From NCBI GenBank assembly GCA_052387335.1, contig JBQTJH010000120.1:1-7309 (forward strand): 7,309 nucleotides of DNA, in the 5' to 3' direction. Numbering within the stretch: position 1 is the stretch's first letter; each line of letters starts with the position of its first letter. This document shows positions 1 through 6,326 of the stretch, piece by piece. The DNA is from Panacagrimonas sp052387335 (lineage in GTDB: Bacteria; Pseudomonadota; Gammaproteobacteria; Nevskiales; Nevskiaceae). The position numbers were made by a program, and so were the translations under genes. A model generated the notes under the pieces. The model worked only from the letters and a program-made list of their open reading frames with translations, was not told where the DNA came from and made no database searches.

Positions 1-81
1 GCGCCACTGCATGCGCTTGAGCGCCGCGCGCACGCTGGTGCCGCCGGTCTTGGCGATGTGCACGTACAGAAAGTTGCAGCG
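1..81 (-). repeat. Left arm of long inverted repeat; headless copy of sulfotransferase start
   Basis: Each base i pairs with base 217-i. Positions 1-76 match the reverse complement of 141-216 without a mismatch; with one mismatch (77 against 140) the match runs to 81/136. Read leftward from 81, this arm encodes residues 6-32 of the neighbouring sulfotransferase, including the whole PAPS phosphate-binding loop, with Tyr7 changed to Cys. In that frame the codons before it run back to a TGA with no ATG, GTG or TTG, so the copy has no start of its own. It continues off the left edge. It may be a fold-back or assembly artefact at a contig end, the remains of a second copy, or part of a real head-to-head paralogue. 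Confidence 0.95.
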
Positions 82-120
82 ACCAACTCATTGTGAACAG
101 GCCCTAGAACATCCGAATCG

Positions 121-783
121 ATGATCCTGTCCAACCGCTACAACTTTCTGTACGTGCACATCGCCAAGACCGGCGGCACCAGCGTGCGCGCGGCGCTCAA
201 GCGCATGCAGTGGCGCGACCCCTACTATCTGGCGCAGTGGATCTGTTCGCGCCTGTCCGGCGTCACCGGCCATCGCATCGCGGCCAAGCTGCCGCGCCAC
301 GCCAAGATCATCTGCGCGCAGGAGATGCTGCCCAAACCTTTCTTTGATGGCCTGTACAAGTTTGCATTCGTGCGCAATCCCTGGGATCTGCAGGTGTCGA
401 GCTATCACCACCTCAAGCGCGAACGCCCGCAGCTGCTGCAAGGTCACGAGAGCTTCGAGGCCTTCACCCGCTGGAAGCTGGATCCGGAAAGGCCTTACCA
501 ATATCACCTGGATACCTCGATCACGCCGCTGACCGATTATCTGGTGGACCTGCACGGCAGGCTGCTGACGGATTTCATTGGCCGCTACGAGCGCCTGCAG
601 GACGACTGGGACCACATCTGCACGCAGCTCGGCATTGAAAAAAATCTGCTGCCGCACAAACGCCAGGCGACCGACCGCGGCAAGGACTACCGTAGCTACT
701 ACAGCGATGAGCTGGCGGAAAGGGTAGGCCGCTATTTTGCGCGCGATGTGGAGCTGCTGGGCTACCGTTTCGATCCGCTGTGA
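121..783 (+). CDS. PAPS-dependent sulfotransferase family protein
   Basis: This 220-residue protein would transfer sulfate from PAPS to an acceptor, here most likely a sugar hydroxyl of a surface glycan. The 5'-phosphosulfate loop is HIAKTGGTSVRAAL at residues 13-26 (Lys16 the key residue). The 3'-phosphate site is FAFVRNPWDLQVSSY at 81-95, with Arg85 and Ser93 in the expected places. The C-terminal stretch YYSDELAERVGRYFARDVELLGYRF is typical of Sulfotransfer_2-like bacterial enzymes. There is no signal peptide or membrane segment, so it should be cytosolic. The start is fixed: an in-frame TGA lies at 94-96 and ATG 121 is the only start codon after it, although no Shine-Dalgarno is visible. 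It leads the operon and overlaps the next gene by 4 bp. The acceptor is unknown; placement with glycosyltransferases suggests LPS or exopolysaccharide. The family call is firm, the substrate is inference. Confidence 0.9.
   Translation: MILSNRYNFLYVHIAKTGGTSVRAALKRMQWRDPYYLAQWICSRLSGVTGHRIAAKLPRHAKIICAQEMLPKPFFDGLYKFAFVRNPWDLQVSSYHHLKRERPQLLQGHESFEAFTRWKLDPERPYQYHLDTSITPLTDYLVDLHGRLLTDFIGRYERLQDDWDHICTQLGIEKNLLPHKRQATDRGKDYRSYYSDELAERVGRYFARDVELLGYRFDPL
136..216 (+). repeat. Right arm of long inverted repeat, inside the sulfotransferase gene
   Basis: This is the partner of the arm at 1-81, separated from it by a 54-bp loop (82-135) that carries the sulfotransferase start codon and all of its visible upstream sequence. 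The arm covers codons 6-32 of the gene (the last base of codon 5 is also paired). Synonymous third positions are as identical as the others, so the similarity cannot come from protein-level conservation of the P-loop. It means very recent duplication, gene conversion or an artefact. Confidence 0.95.
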
Positions 784-1913
784 CGATGACCGCCGATGCC
801 CCGCGTATCGCCATCTTCCTGGCAACTTCCGGTCAGAGCGGGGTGGATCGTGCAGCGAAGAATCTCATCCCCGAGCTGGCGCGCCGCGGATATGAGGTGG
901 ATCTGCTCAAGGTGCGCCGGCACGGGCCCGAGCTGCCGGAGATTCCTGCCGGCGTGCGTGTGGTTGATCTCGGGCATGCGCATGTGTTTGCCTGCGTGTT
1001 CGCCGTTGCGCGCTACCTGCGTCGCGAGCGCCCTGCTGTGCTGCTCACCGACAAGAATCGTGTCAACCAGACGGGTTTACTGGCGCGCTGGCTGGCGGGT
1101 GCGTACCGGACGCGATTGATTTTCTGGATCGGCACACCGCCTTCCAGAGAGCTGGCGCAGCGCAGCCGACTTACGCAGCAGGGCCGAAAAATGATGACAC
1201 GGCTGCTGTATCCCCTGGCCGAGCGCTACCTGGCTGATTCCGACGGTGTGGCCGAAGATTTCTCGGCGTATGCAAATATTCCACGCGAGCGCGTGACCGT
1301 GGTGCCGCGACCGGTCGTACCGCGGGCGCTGTTTGAATCGCCGCCGCCGCGGCCGGATCACCCCTGGTTCGCGCAGGGGCAGCCGCCGGTCATTCTGGGT
1401 GTGGGCGAGCTGTCGCCGGGCAAGGACTTTGCCACGCTGCTGCGTGCCTTTGCGCGCCTGCGTGGCGAACAGCACTGCCGTCTGGTGCTGATCGGCAAGG
1501 GGCGCTTGCGCGAGGCGCTGCTGCGGCAGGCCGCCGGACTGGGCGTGGCGGAGGATGTGGAGCTGACCGGCTTTCGCACCGATGTTTACGCCTTCATGGC
1601 CCATGCGGCGGTGCTGGCGCTGACCTCGCTGCGCGAAGGCCTGAGTTTTGTCCTGATCGAGGCCATGGCTTGCGGCACGCCCGTGGCGTCCACCGATTGC
1701 CCGACCGGTCCTCGCGCCGTTCTCGATCATGGCCGCTACGGTCCACTGGTTCCGATGGGCGATGACGCGGCCCTGGCCGAATGCTTGCGCCAGCTACTGC
1801 GGGTGCCACCGACTGCGCAGCATCTGCGCGAGGGGGCGCTGCGCTATGCGATTCCGCACGCGGCGGAGTCTTTGCTCAAAGTCCTGGGTCTGCCTTCCGA
1901 GGCTGTGCGTTGA
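780..1913 (+). CDS. Glycosyltransferase family 4 (GT-B), first of tandem pair
   Basis: A retaining GT-B glycosyltransferase of 377 residues, expected to move a sugar from a nucleotide-sugar to a growing surface glycan at the inner membrane. The N-terminal acceptor domain begins RIAIFLATSGQSGVDRAAKNL (residues 9-29, a Gly-rich loop). The donor domain begins GVGELSPGKDF (207-217), and the EX7E motif is EGLSFVLIE (286-294), followed by GTPVASTDCPTGP (299-311). Lys215 is kept, but the Arg usual in the G-R-x-x-x-x-K donor motif is Glu210. GTG 780 overlaps the upstream stop as GTGA, which favours translational coupling; ATG 786 is a possible alternative and removes only two residues. No clear Shine-Dalgarno precedes either. 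It is closely related to the next gene (shared HPW...GQPPV, KDF and DCPxGP segments). The sugar and linkage cannot be predicted. Confidence 0.9.
   Translation: MTMTADAPRIAIFLATSGQSGVDRAAKNLIPELARRGYEVDLLKVRRHGPELPEIPAGVRVVDLGHAHVFACVFAVARYLRRERPAVLLTDKNRVNQTGLLARWLAGAYRTRLIFWIGTPPSRELAQRSRLTQQGRKMMTRLLYPLAERYLADSDGVAEDFSAYANIPRERVTVVPRPVVPRALFESPPPRPDHPWFAQGQPPVILGVGELSPGKDFATLLRAFARLRGEQHCRLVLIGKGRLREALLRQAAGLGVAEDVELTGFRTDVYAFMAHAAVLALTSLREGLSFVLIEAMACGTPVASTDCPTGPRAVLDHGRYGPLVPMGDDAALAECLRQLLRVPPTAQHLREGALRYAIPHAAESLLKVLGLPSEAVR
1899..1902 (+). promoter_or_regulatory. Shine-Dalgarno GAGG deciding a TTG start
   Basis: GAGG ends 7 nt before TTG 1910, which is optimal spacing, and lies inside the last codons of the upstream gene. 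It supports TTG 1910 as the real start over ATG 1781, which would overlap the preceding gene by 133 bp. Confidence 0.65.
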
Positions 1914-3004
1914 AACGCCTCGCCGTGCTGTGCTCGTTTTCCGGCGACGGCGGCGTGGAACGCGTGGTCAAGCTTCTGTGCGCGGAATTCGCCCGCCACG
2001 TTGCGGTGGATCTGATCACGATCAAGCTCACTGGCGGTCATGCGGCGACACTGCCCGAGGGCGTGCGAGTGATCCGCCTTGAATCACAGCATTCCGCGAC
2101 GGCGGCGGGCGAGATCGCGGAGTACCTGCGGCGCGAGCGTCCGGACGCGCTGCTGGCGGCCAAGGATCGCGCCGGCCGTGCGGCCCTGCGTGCCGCGCGC
2201 CGCGCGGGCAGCGCATTGCCGGTGTGGTTGCAGTTGCATACCAATCTGACAGCTTCGATGCAGGACCGCGGCGCACTTAGGCGCTGGTTGCGCACGCTGC
2301 CGTTGCGCTGGGCCTATCGCGACGCGGCCGGGGTGATTGGCGTCTCTGCCGGCGTGGCCGAGGACATCCGTCGCCTCACGCGCCTGCCGCCGCAGCGCGT
2401 GCATGTGATTCACAACCCGGTGGTGACGCCGACGATGCTGGCGCTGGCCCAGGCGCCGTGTCCGCATCCCTGGTTGGAGCCTGGCCAGCCGCCGGTGGTG
2501 ATGGGCGTGGGCCGCATCAACCGTCAGAAGGACTTTCCGTTGTTGCTGCGCGCCTACGCACGCCTGCGGGCGCAAGCTCCGGCGAAGCTGATCGTTCTCG
2601 GCGAGGGCGGCGGCCGCGCGGAGCTGCAAGCACTCGCGGCCGAACTGAAACTTCAGGACGAGATCCTGATGCCCGGCTTCGTCGCCAACCCGTACGCCTG
2701 GCTGTCGCGCGCGCGGCTGTTCGTTCTCAGTTCGCGCTGGGAAGGTTTCGGTCTGGCCCTGGCCGAGGCTCTGGCGCTCGGCATTCCCTGCGTGTCCACC
2801 GACTGTCCCAGCGGGCCGTTCGAAATTCTGGACGGCGGACGCTTCGGTGCGCTGGTGGCGGTGGGCGACGCGCGCGCAATGGCCGTGGCCATGCTGCACA
2901 CTCTGCGCGCGCCTTTGCCGAGTTCGGTCTTGCGCGAGGCGGTGTCCGAGTACCGTGCGGATCTGAGCGCGCAGCGGTATCTGCGGTTGATGGGTCTGAT
3001 CTGA
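1910..3004 (+). CDS. Glycosyltransferase family 4 (GT-B), second of tandem pair
   Basis: A 364-residue GT-B, family 4 glycosyltransferase. The start was chosen as TTG 1910: the protein then begins MKRLAVLCSFSGDGGVERVV, the normal opening beta-strand plus the GGVER acceptor loop of this family, with GAGG 7 nt upstream and a TTGA overlap with the preceding stop. The longer reading from ATG 1781 adds 43 residues unlike any GT4 N-terminus. The donor domain has GVGRINRQKDF (199-209; Arg202 and Lys207 expected to hold the donor diphosphate), GFVANPYAWLSRA (256-268), and EX7E as EGFGLALAE (278-286), followed by GIPCVSTDCPSGPFEIL. All key residues are present, unlike the preceding paralogue, which has Glu in place of the Arg. 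Its role is probably chain extension of the same glycan, with donor and acceptor unknown. A 32-bp gap separates it from the next gene. Confidence 0.9.
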   Translation: MKRLAVLCSFSGDGGVERVVKLLCAEFARHVAVDLITIKLTGGHAATLPEGVRVIRLESQHSATAAGEIAEYLRRERPDALLAAKDRAGRAALRAARRAGSALPVWLQLHTNLTASMQDRGALRRWLRTLPLRWAYRDAAGVIGVSAGVAEDIRRLTRLPPQRVHVIHNPVVTPTMLALAQAPCPHPWLEPGQPPVVMGVGRINRQKDFPLLLRAYARLRAQAPAKLIVLGEGGGRAELQALAAELKLQDEILMPGFVANPYAWLSRARLFVLSSRWEGFGLALAEALALGIPCVSTDCPSGPFEILDGGRFGALVAVGDARAMAVAMLHTLRAPLPSSVLREAVSEYRADLSAQRYLRLMGLI

Positions 3005-3025
3005 GGTGTTTGATTCGGGAGGATT

Positions 3026-3032
3026 GGAGGAG
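3026..3032 (+). promoter_or_regulatory. Strong Shine-Dalgarno GGAGGAG
   Basis: GGAGGAG lies 4 nt (6 nt from its GGAGG core) before ATG 3037 and fixes that start. A second, weaker GGGAGGA sits at 3018-3024. This is the only gene of the rightward operon with a near-perfect ribosome site, which fits its being the one not coupled to its predecessor by an overlap. Confidence 0.75.
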
Positions 3033-3036
3033 CCGA

Positions 3037-4113
3037 ATGAGTCCCCGCATCGCCAGCCTGCAACTCATCGCCAGTCCGCATATCGCGGGCGCGGAAACCA
3101 GTCTGCTGCGCCTGGTGCGGGCGATGATCGATGCGGGACACGCGGTGCAGGTTGGTGTGCGCAGCGGCTCGGAACTGGCTCGGCGCCTGCCGGACGATGG
3201 CAGCCTGCATCGACTGCCATTTCGCAGCTATCTGGACCTGCCCTCGGTCACGCAGATTCGCCAGCTACTGGAGCGGCTGCAAGTGCCCGTGGTGCAGACC
3301 TGGGCCTCGCGCGCGACCTGGCTCACGCGTGCGCCGCAGGGCACGGTGCACGTCGCGCGCCTCGGCGGCTATTACAAGCTGCGTTATTTCCGCCACGCCG
3401 ACGCCTGGATCGTCAACACCCGCGGTTTGCGCGACTGGATGGTGAACAAGGGCTTCCCGCCGGATCGCGTGGAATGGATCAACAACTTCGTGCCAGTGGC
3501 GCCGCCGGGACATGCGCCATTGCTATCGCGTGCCGATCACGGTGTGCCGGCCGACGCGCTGCTGGTGATCTCAATGGGCCGCTTCATTGACAAGAAGGGC
3601 TTTCAGGATCTGATCGCCGCCTTCGCGCGACTGCCTGCGCGTATTGATGATCGTCCGGTGCACCTCATGCTGATTGGCGATGGCACGCTGTTGGCCGACC
3701 TGCGCAGCGCCGCCGCGCCGCTGCGCGAGCGCGTGCATTTCACCGGCTGGCTGGATCAGCCGCTACCGCTGCTGGGGCTGGCCGATGTCTTTGTCTGCCC
3801 GTCGCGTGTCGAACCACTGGGCAATGTGGTGCTGGAAGCCTGGAGCCAGGGCCTGCCGGTGATCTGCACCGATACCGCTGGTGGCACCGAGCTGATTCAG
3901 GACGGCGACAACGGCTTGCTCACCCCGATGCGGGACGTGCCGCGCATGGCGCATGCCATGGAACGCGTGCTGCGCGACGCCGAGCTGCGCGGCGCGCTCG
4001 CGGGTCACGGTCGCGCGTATCTGCATCATCGTTACAGCGCGCAGAAAACCCTGGACGCGACCCTGGATTTTTATCGCCGCATGATCCGGCAGTCGCGCGT
4101 GCGCCGGTTCTAG
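3037..4113 (+). CDS. Glycosyltransferase family 4 (GT-B)
   Basis: A 358-residue GT-B, family 4 enzyme. The N-terminal domain starts RIASLQLIASPHIAGAETSLL (residues 4-24), with the glycine loop and AGAE in place of GGVE. A mid-protein stretch GGYYKLRYFRHADAWIVNT (110-128) marks the end of the acceptor domain. The donor domain has MGRFIDKKGF (180-189; Arg182, Lys187), LIGDG (212-216), and EX7E as EPLGNVVLE (259-267), followed by GLPVICTDTAGGTELI (272-287). All the usual catalytic and donor residues are present. The ATG is chosen by the strong ribosome site. An in-frame extension runs upstream to 2458, but it lies over the previous gene and contains no family sequence. It is less similar to the two preceding GT4 proteins than they are to each other (TAGGTE in place of CPxGP). 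Last gene of the rightward operon; it ends 7 bp before the REP doublet. Sugar specificity is unknown. Confidence 0.9.
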   Translation: MSPRIASLQLIASPHIAGAETSLLRLVRAMIDAGHAVQVGVRSGSELARRLPDDGSLHRLPFRSYLDLPSVTQIRQLLERLQVPVVQTWASRATWLTRAPQGTVHVARLGGYYKLRYFRHADAWIVNTRGLRDWMVNKGFPPDRVEWINNFVPVAPPGHAPLLSRADHGVPADALLVISMGRFIDKKGFQDLIAAFARLPARIDDRPVHLMLIGDGTLLADLRSAAAPLRERVHFTGWLDQPLPLLGLADVFVCPSRVEPLGNVVLEAWSQGLPVICTDTAGGTELIQDGDNGLLTPMRDVPRMAHAMERVLRDAELRGALAGHGRAYLHHRYSAQKTLDATLDFYRRMIRQSRVRRF

Positions 4114-4120
4114 TGGCGTT

Positions 4121-4193
4121 TTGTAGGGCGGCCCGTGGCCGCCGCGGTGGGAAGAGGGACGAAGCCTGACGGCGGGCGCGGCCCGCTCTACAA
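4121..4193. repeat. REP doublet (REPIN/BIME-like) between convergent genes
   Basis: Two GTAG-headed palindromes face outward. Left: GTAG 4123-4126, then the perfect hairpin GGCGGCC-CGT-GGCCGCC at 4127-4143. Right, read on the minus strand: GTAG at 4191-4188, one A, then the perfect hairpin GCGGGC-CGC-GCCCGC at 4186-4172. The outer 11 bases (TTGTAGGGCGG against TTGTAGAGCGG) match at 10 positions. About 28 bp of non-palindromic sequence separates the two. This is the layout of REP pairs mobilised by RAYT (TnpA-REP) transposases, and a convergent gap is their usual location. No T-run follows either hairpin, so they are not standard intrinsic terminators. Assignment rests on structure; genome-wide copy number was not seen. 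Confidence 0.75.
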
Positions 4194-5258
4194 CAGCTCT
4201 CGATACACCGCCAGATTCCCGTCCACCATCTGCTCCACCGAGAACTCGCGCTCAACTCGCGCGCGGCCTTGAGCGCCCAGCCTTTGGCGCAGGTCCGGAT
4301 CGCCAATCAGCCGTTCCAGTGCGGCGCGCAGCGCGCTGGCATCACCCGGCGTGACCAGCACACCGCTGTGGCCATCGGCCACGGCTTCCGGCATGCCGCC
4401 GGCACGGCTGGCAATGATGGGCACACCGGCCGCCGAGGCCTGCAGCAAGGACACGCCCAGACCTTCCATCAGCGCCGGGTGAACCAGCAGATCCAGTGCG
4501 CCGAGCCAGCGCGGCAGGTCCTTGCGGAATCCAGCGAAGTGCACCGGCACGCCAAGATTCGCGGCCTCGGCGCGCAGCCGCCCCTGCAAAGGACCCTGGC
4601 CGAAGATCACGAGCTGCACGCTGTTCTTGTGGCGCAGGCCGCGCAGCGCTTCGAACAACACGCCGTGGCCCTTGCGCTCGATGAGCTGTGCCACCACGCC
4701 AATCAACACGCGCTGCGCGGGCAGACCGAATTCGGCGCAGAACGCGTCGCGCGATGCCGGCTGCTGCCAAGGCGCAGGATCCAGGCTGGAGCGCACCACG
4801 CGCAGCTTGTGCGCGGGCACGCCCTGCTGGGCGAGCACATCGGCAATGCCCTGAGAAATGGCGATGACGCGGGCGTGCAGCGGGTATTTGATGCGCGTCC
4901 ACCCGCGCGACTCGGGGTTGTCCACGCGCCGCGACAGCACGCAGGGCACACGCGCAAGTTTGGCGGCCAGCGCGCCGAGCACGTCGGCGCCGCGGCGTGA
5001 ATGCAGATGCACCAGATCCGGCTGCTGTTGCCGCAGCACGCGCCGCAGCCGCCAGATGAAGCCGAGGTCGGCATCGCCGCTGCACGGCACCTCGATCACG
5101 CTGACTTCGCTGCCGCGAAAGTGCTCGCCTATCGCGGCACCGGGCGGGCACACCAGAATGTTGTGCACCCCGCGTTGCTGCAGACCACGCAGCAGAAACG
5201 CCACCTGCTGCGCGCCGCCGTACAGATGCAGCCCGGTTTCAACATGGAGAATTTTCAT
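4188..5258 (-). CDS. Glycosyltransferase family 4 (GT-B), WaaG-like fold
   Basis: A 356-residue family 4 glycosyltransferase. The N-terminus MKILHVETGLHLYGGAQQVA is the classic first strand plus GGAQ acceptor loop. HLHSRRGADVLG (84-95) and SRRVDNPES (109-117) complete the acceptor domain. The donor domain has VVAQLIERKGH (188-198, Lys196), IFGQGPL (218-224), and EGLGVSLLQ (265-273), followed by GVPIIASRAGGMPEAV (278-293). The second Glu of the EX7E motif is therefore Gln273. ATG 5258 is chosen because it begins exactly at the family N-terminus; GTG 5315 would add 19 residues with no family character and overlap the upstream gene by 11 bp. No Shine-Dalgarno is clear for either. The stop TAG (4190-4188) lies within the right REP head. 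It follows the GT9 gene by 48 bp and is probably co-transcribed with it; the likely role is LPS core extension. Confidence 0.88.
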   Translation of the reverse strand: MKILHVETGLHLYGGAQQVAFLLRGLQQRGVHNILVCPPGAAIGEHFRGSEVSVIEVPCSGDADLGFIWRLRRVLRQQQPDLVHLHSRRGADVLGALAAKLARVPCVLSRRVDNPESRGWTRIKYPLHARVIAISQGIADVLAQQGVPAHKLRVVRSSLDPAPWQQPASRDAFCAEFGLPAQRVLIGVVAQLIERKGHGVLFEALRGLRHKNSVQLVIFGQGPLQGRLRAEAANLGVPVHFAGFRKDLPRWLGALDLLVHPALMEGLGVSLLQASAAGVPIIASRAGGMPEAVADGHSGVLVTPGDASALRAALERLIGDPDLRQRLGAQGRARVEREFSVEQMVDGNLAVYRELL

Positions 5259-5304
5259 CGGTGGTCTAGGGCACAAAGAGCGCGGCGAATTCCGGCGGGC
5301 GTGG

Positions 5305-6315
5305 TCATGAATCACCGCAGATGTCGATGGCCGCCTGCGCCACCCGCACCGGCGTCAGTCCGCGCAGACAGGTATAGGCGCCTTGGCAGGTCGGTCGGCG
5401 CTTGCACGGCGCGCAGGGTAGCGCGTCATACATCACCCGCAGCGGCGAGGTCGTACCGCGCGTGTACGGGCAGGTGGATCCGAACAAGGCCACCACCGGG
5501 CGCTGCAGCGCGACGCCGATATGCGTCAGGCCGGTGTCCACGCCAATGACCAGGGCAGCGTGTTGCAGCAGTGCCGGCAATTCGGCGATGCGTGTTTTGC
5601 CGACCTGATCGACCGTGTCGCGCGGCATCGTCGCCATGATGCGATCCGCGGCAAGCCGATCGGCTGGGCCGCCGAAGATCACGCAGGGCCCCAAGCCGGC
5701 ACCGTGCAGGGCGTGGGCCAGTTCGCCCCAATAGGCCTCCATCCAGTGTTTTTGCGGTCGGGTGGTGAAGGGGCACAGCGCGATGTAGCGCGGCGGCAGC
5801 GGTGAGGCCGTCTGCGCCGGCAACAGCCGGGGTGGCCCGGGGTCTTGTCCGGTCAGGCCCTGCGCCATGAAGCGGTATTCCGAACTGATGTCGGCCAGCT
5901 CGCCGCCCTTGTCGATCAGGCGGTCCAGTAGAAATCCTCCGGGCTCGCGCGAGGCAAAGCCGATGCGTCGCCGCGCTGGCGCCAGTCGGGCCAGCACCCG
6001 GGTTTTCAGCAGGCCCTGGGCGTCGATCACCCAGTCGTAGGGCGCGTGCTGGCGCAGCAGGCGCCAGGTCGCGATCAGGCCGGTGATTCCCTCCAGCGCC
6101 CGCGGCGGCAGACGGATCAGCGTGTCCAGGCGCGGATCGCCGTCCAGCAGGCCAGCAAAACCGGGCTGCGCCAGCCAGGCGATATGGGCCTTCGGGTAGG
6201 CGCGGCGCAGGCCATCCAGCAAGGCGGTGCAGAACACCAGATCGCCGAGAGCGGAGATCCGGACAATCAGGACGCGTTGCGGGGCCGCATCGGAACTCGG
6301 GGTGAGGACACTCAT
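5305..6315 (-). CDS. Glycosyltransferase family 9, LPS heptosyltransferase type (WaaC/WaaF/WaaQ-like)
   Basis: A 336-residue GT9 (GT-B) protein expected to add ADP-heptose-derived heptose, or a related sugar, to the LPS inner core at the cytoplasmic face. Residues 15-30 (VLIVRISALGDLVFCT) are the GT9 N-terminal glycine loop with Asp25 where WaaC has its catalytic Asp. YDWVIDAQGLLKTRVLAR (93-110) resembles the equivalent WaaC segment, and a REP follows as in WaaC. CPFTTRPQKHW (181-191) and GVDTGLTHIGVALQRPVVALFGS (258-280) form the donor site, with the DTGLTH signature at 260-265. The C-terminus carries four cysteines (301, 304, 310, 316) in a CxxC-then-LTP arrangement seen in WaaF/WaaQ-like proteins. 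The mix of features prevents a firm choice among WaaC, WaaF and WaaQ. ATG 6315 has no Shine-Dalgarno, and a -10-like TATTAT ends 6 bp before it. It is the first gene of the leftward pair. Confidence 0.88.
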   Translation of the reverse strand: MSVLTPSSDAAPQRVLIVRISALGDLVFCTALLDGLRRAYPKAHIAWLAQPGFAGLLDGDPRLDTLIRLPPRALEGITGLIATWRLLRQHAPYDWVIDAQGLLKTRVLARLAPARRRIGFASREPGGFLLDRLIDKGGELADISSEYRFMAQGLTGQDPGPPRLLPAQTASPLPPRYIALCPFTTRPQKHWMEAYWGELAHALHGAGLGPCVIFGGPADRLAADRIMATMPRDTVDQVGKTRIAELPALLQHAALVIGVDTGLTHIGVALQRPVVALFGSTCPYTRGTTSPLRVMYDALPCAPCKRRPTCQGAYTCLRGLTPVRVAQAAIDICGDS

Positions 6316-6320
6316 CGCAC

Positions 6321-6326
6321 TATAAT
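6321..6326 (+). promoter_or_regulatory. Consensus -10 (TATAAT) for ilvE
   Basis: A perfect sigma-70 -10 hexamer lies on the plus strand 66 bp before the ilvE start; the expected transcription start is near 6333. The -35 position (about 6298-6303, CGGGGT), inside the divergent GT9 gene, is poor, and there is no extended TG. The promoter would then be weak or activator-dependent. It overlaps the minus-strand -10 candidate. Confidence 0.55.

Noticed and set aside
84..105. Stretch reading GGCCTGTTCACAATGAG on the minus strand next to CTAG, considered as an insertion-sequence end with target site
   Set aside because: No matching opposite end, no transposase and no second CTAG in the right place; the resemblance is too short to support.
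91..110. TTGTGA and TAGAAC as a sigma-70 promoter for the sulfotransferase operon
   Set aside because: The spacing is only 8 bp and both hexamers are weak.
88..825. A 245-codon minus-strand open frame across the sulfotransferase gene
   Set aside because: It is opposite a gene with clear PAPS-binding motifs and has no family sequence of its own; it is a GC-rich antisense shadow.
1781..1909. ATG 1781 as the start of the second GT4 gene
   Set aside because: It would overlap the preceding gene by 133 bp and add 43 residues unlike a GT4 N-terminus; TTG 1910 with GAGG fits better.
2458..3036. Upstream in-frame extension of the third GT4 gene
   Set aside because: It lies over the preceding GT4 gene in another frame, has low-complexity Arg/Gly/Ala composition, and a strong ribosome site marks ATG 3037.
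4127..4186. REP hairpins as a bidirectional intrinsic terminator
   Set aside because: Neither hairpin is followed by a T-run in either direction; they could at most slow polymerase or protect mRNA ends.
4269..5000. A 243-codon plus-strand open frame opposite the leftward GT4 gene
   Set aside because: Gln/Arg/Ala/His-rich antisense shadow without recognisable motifs.
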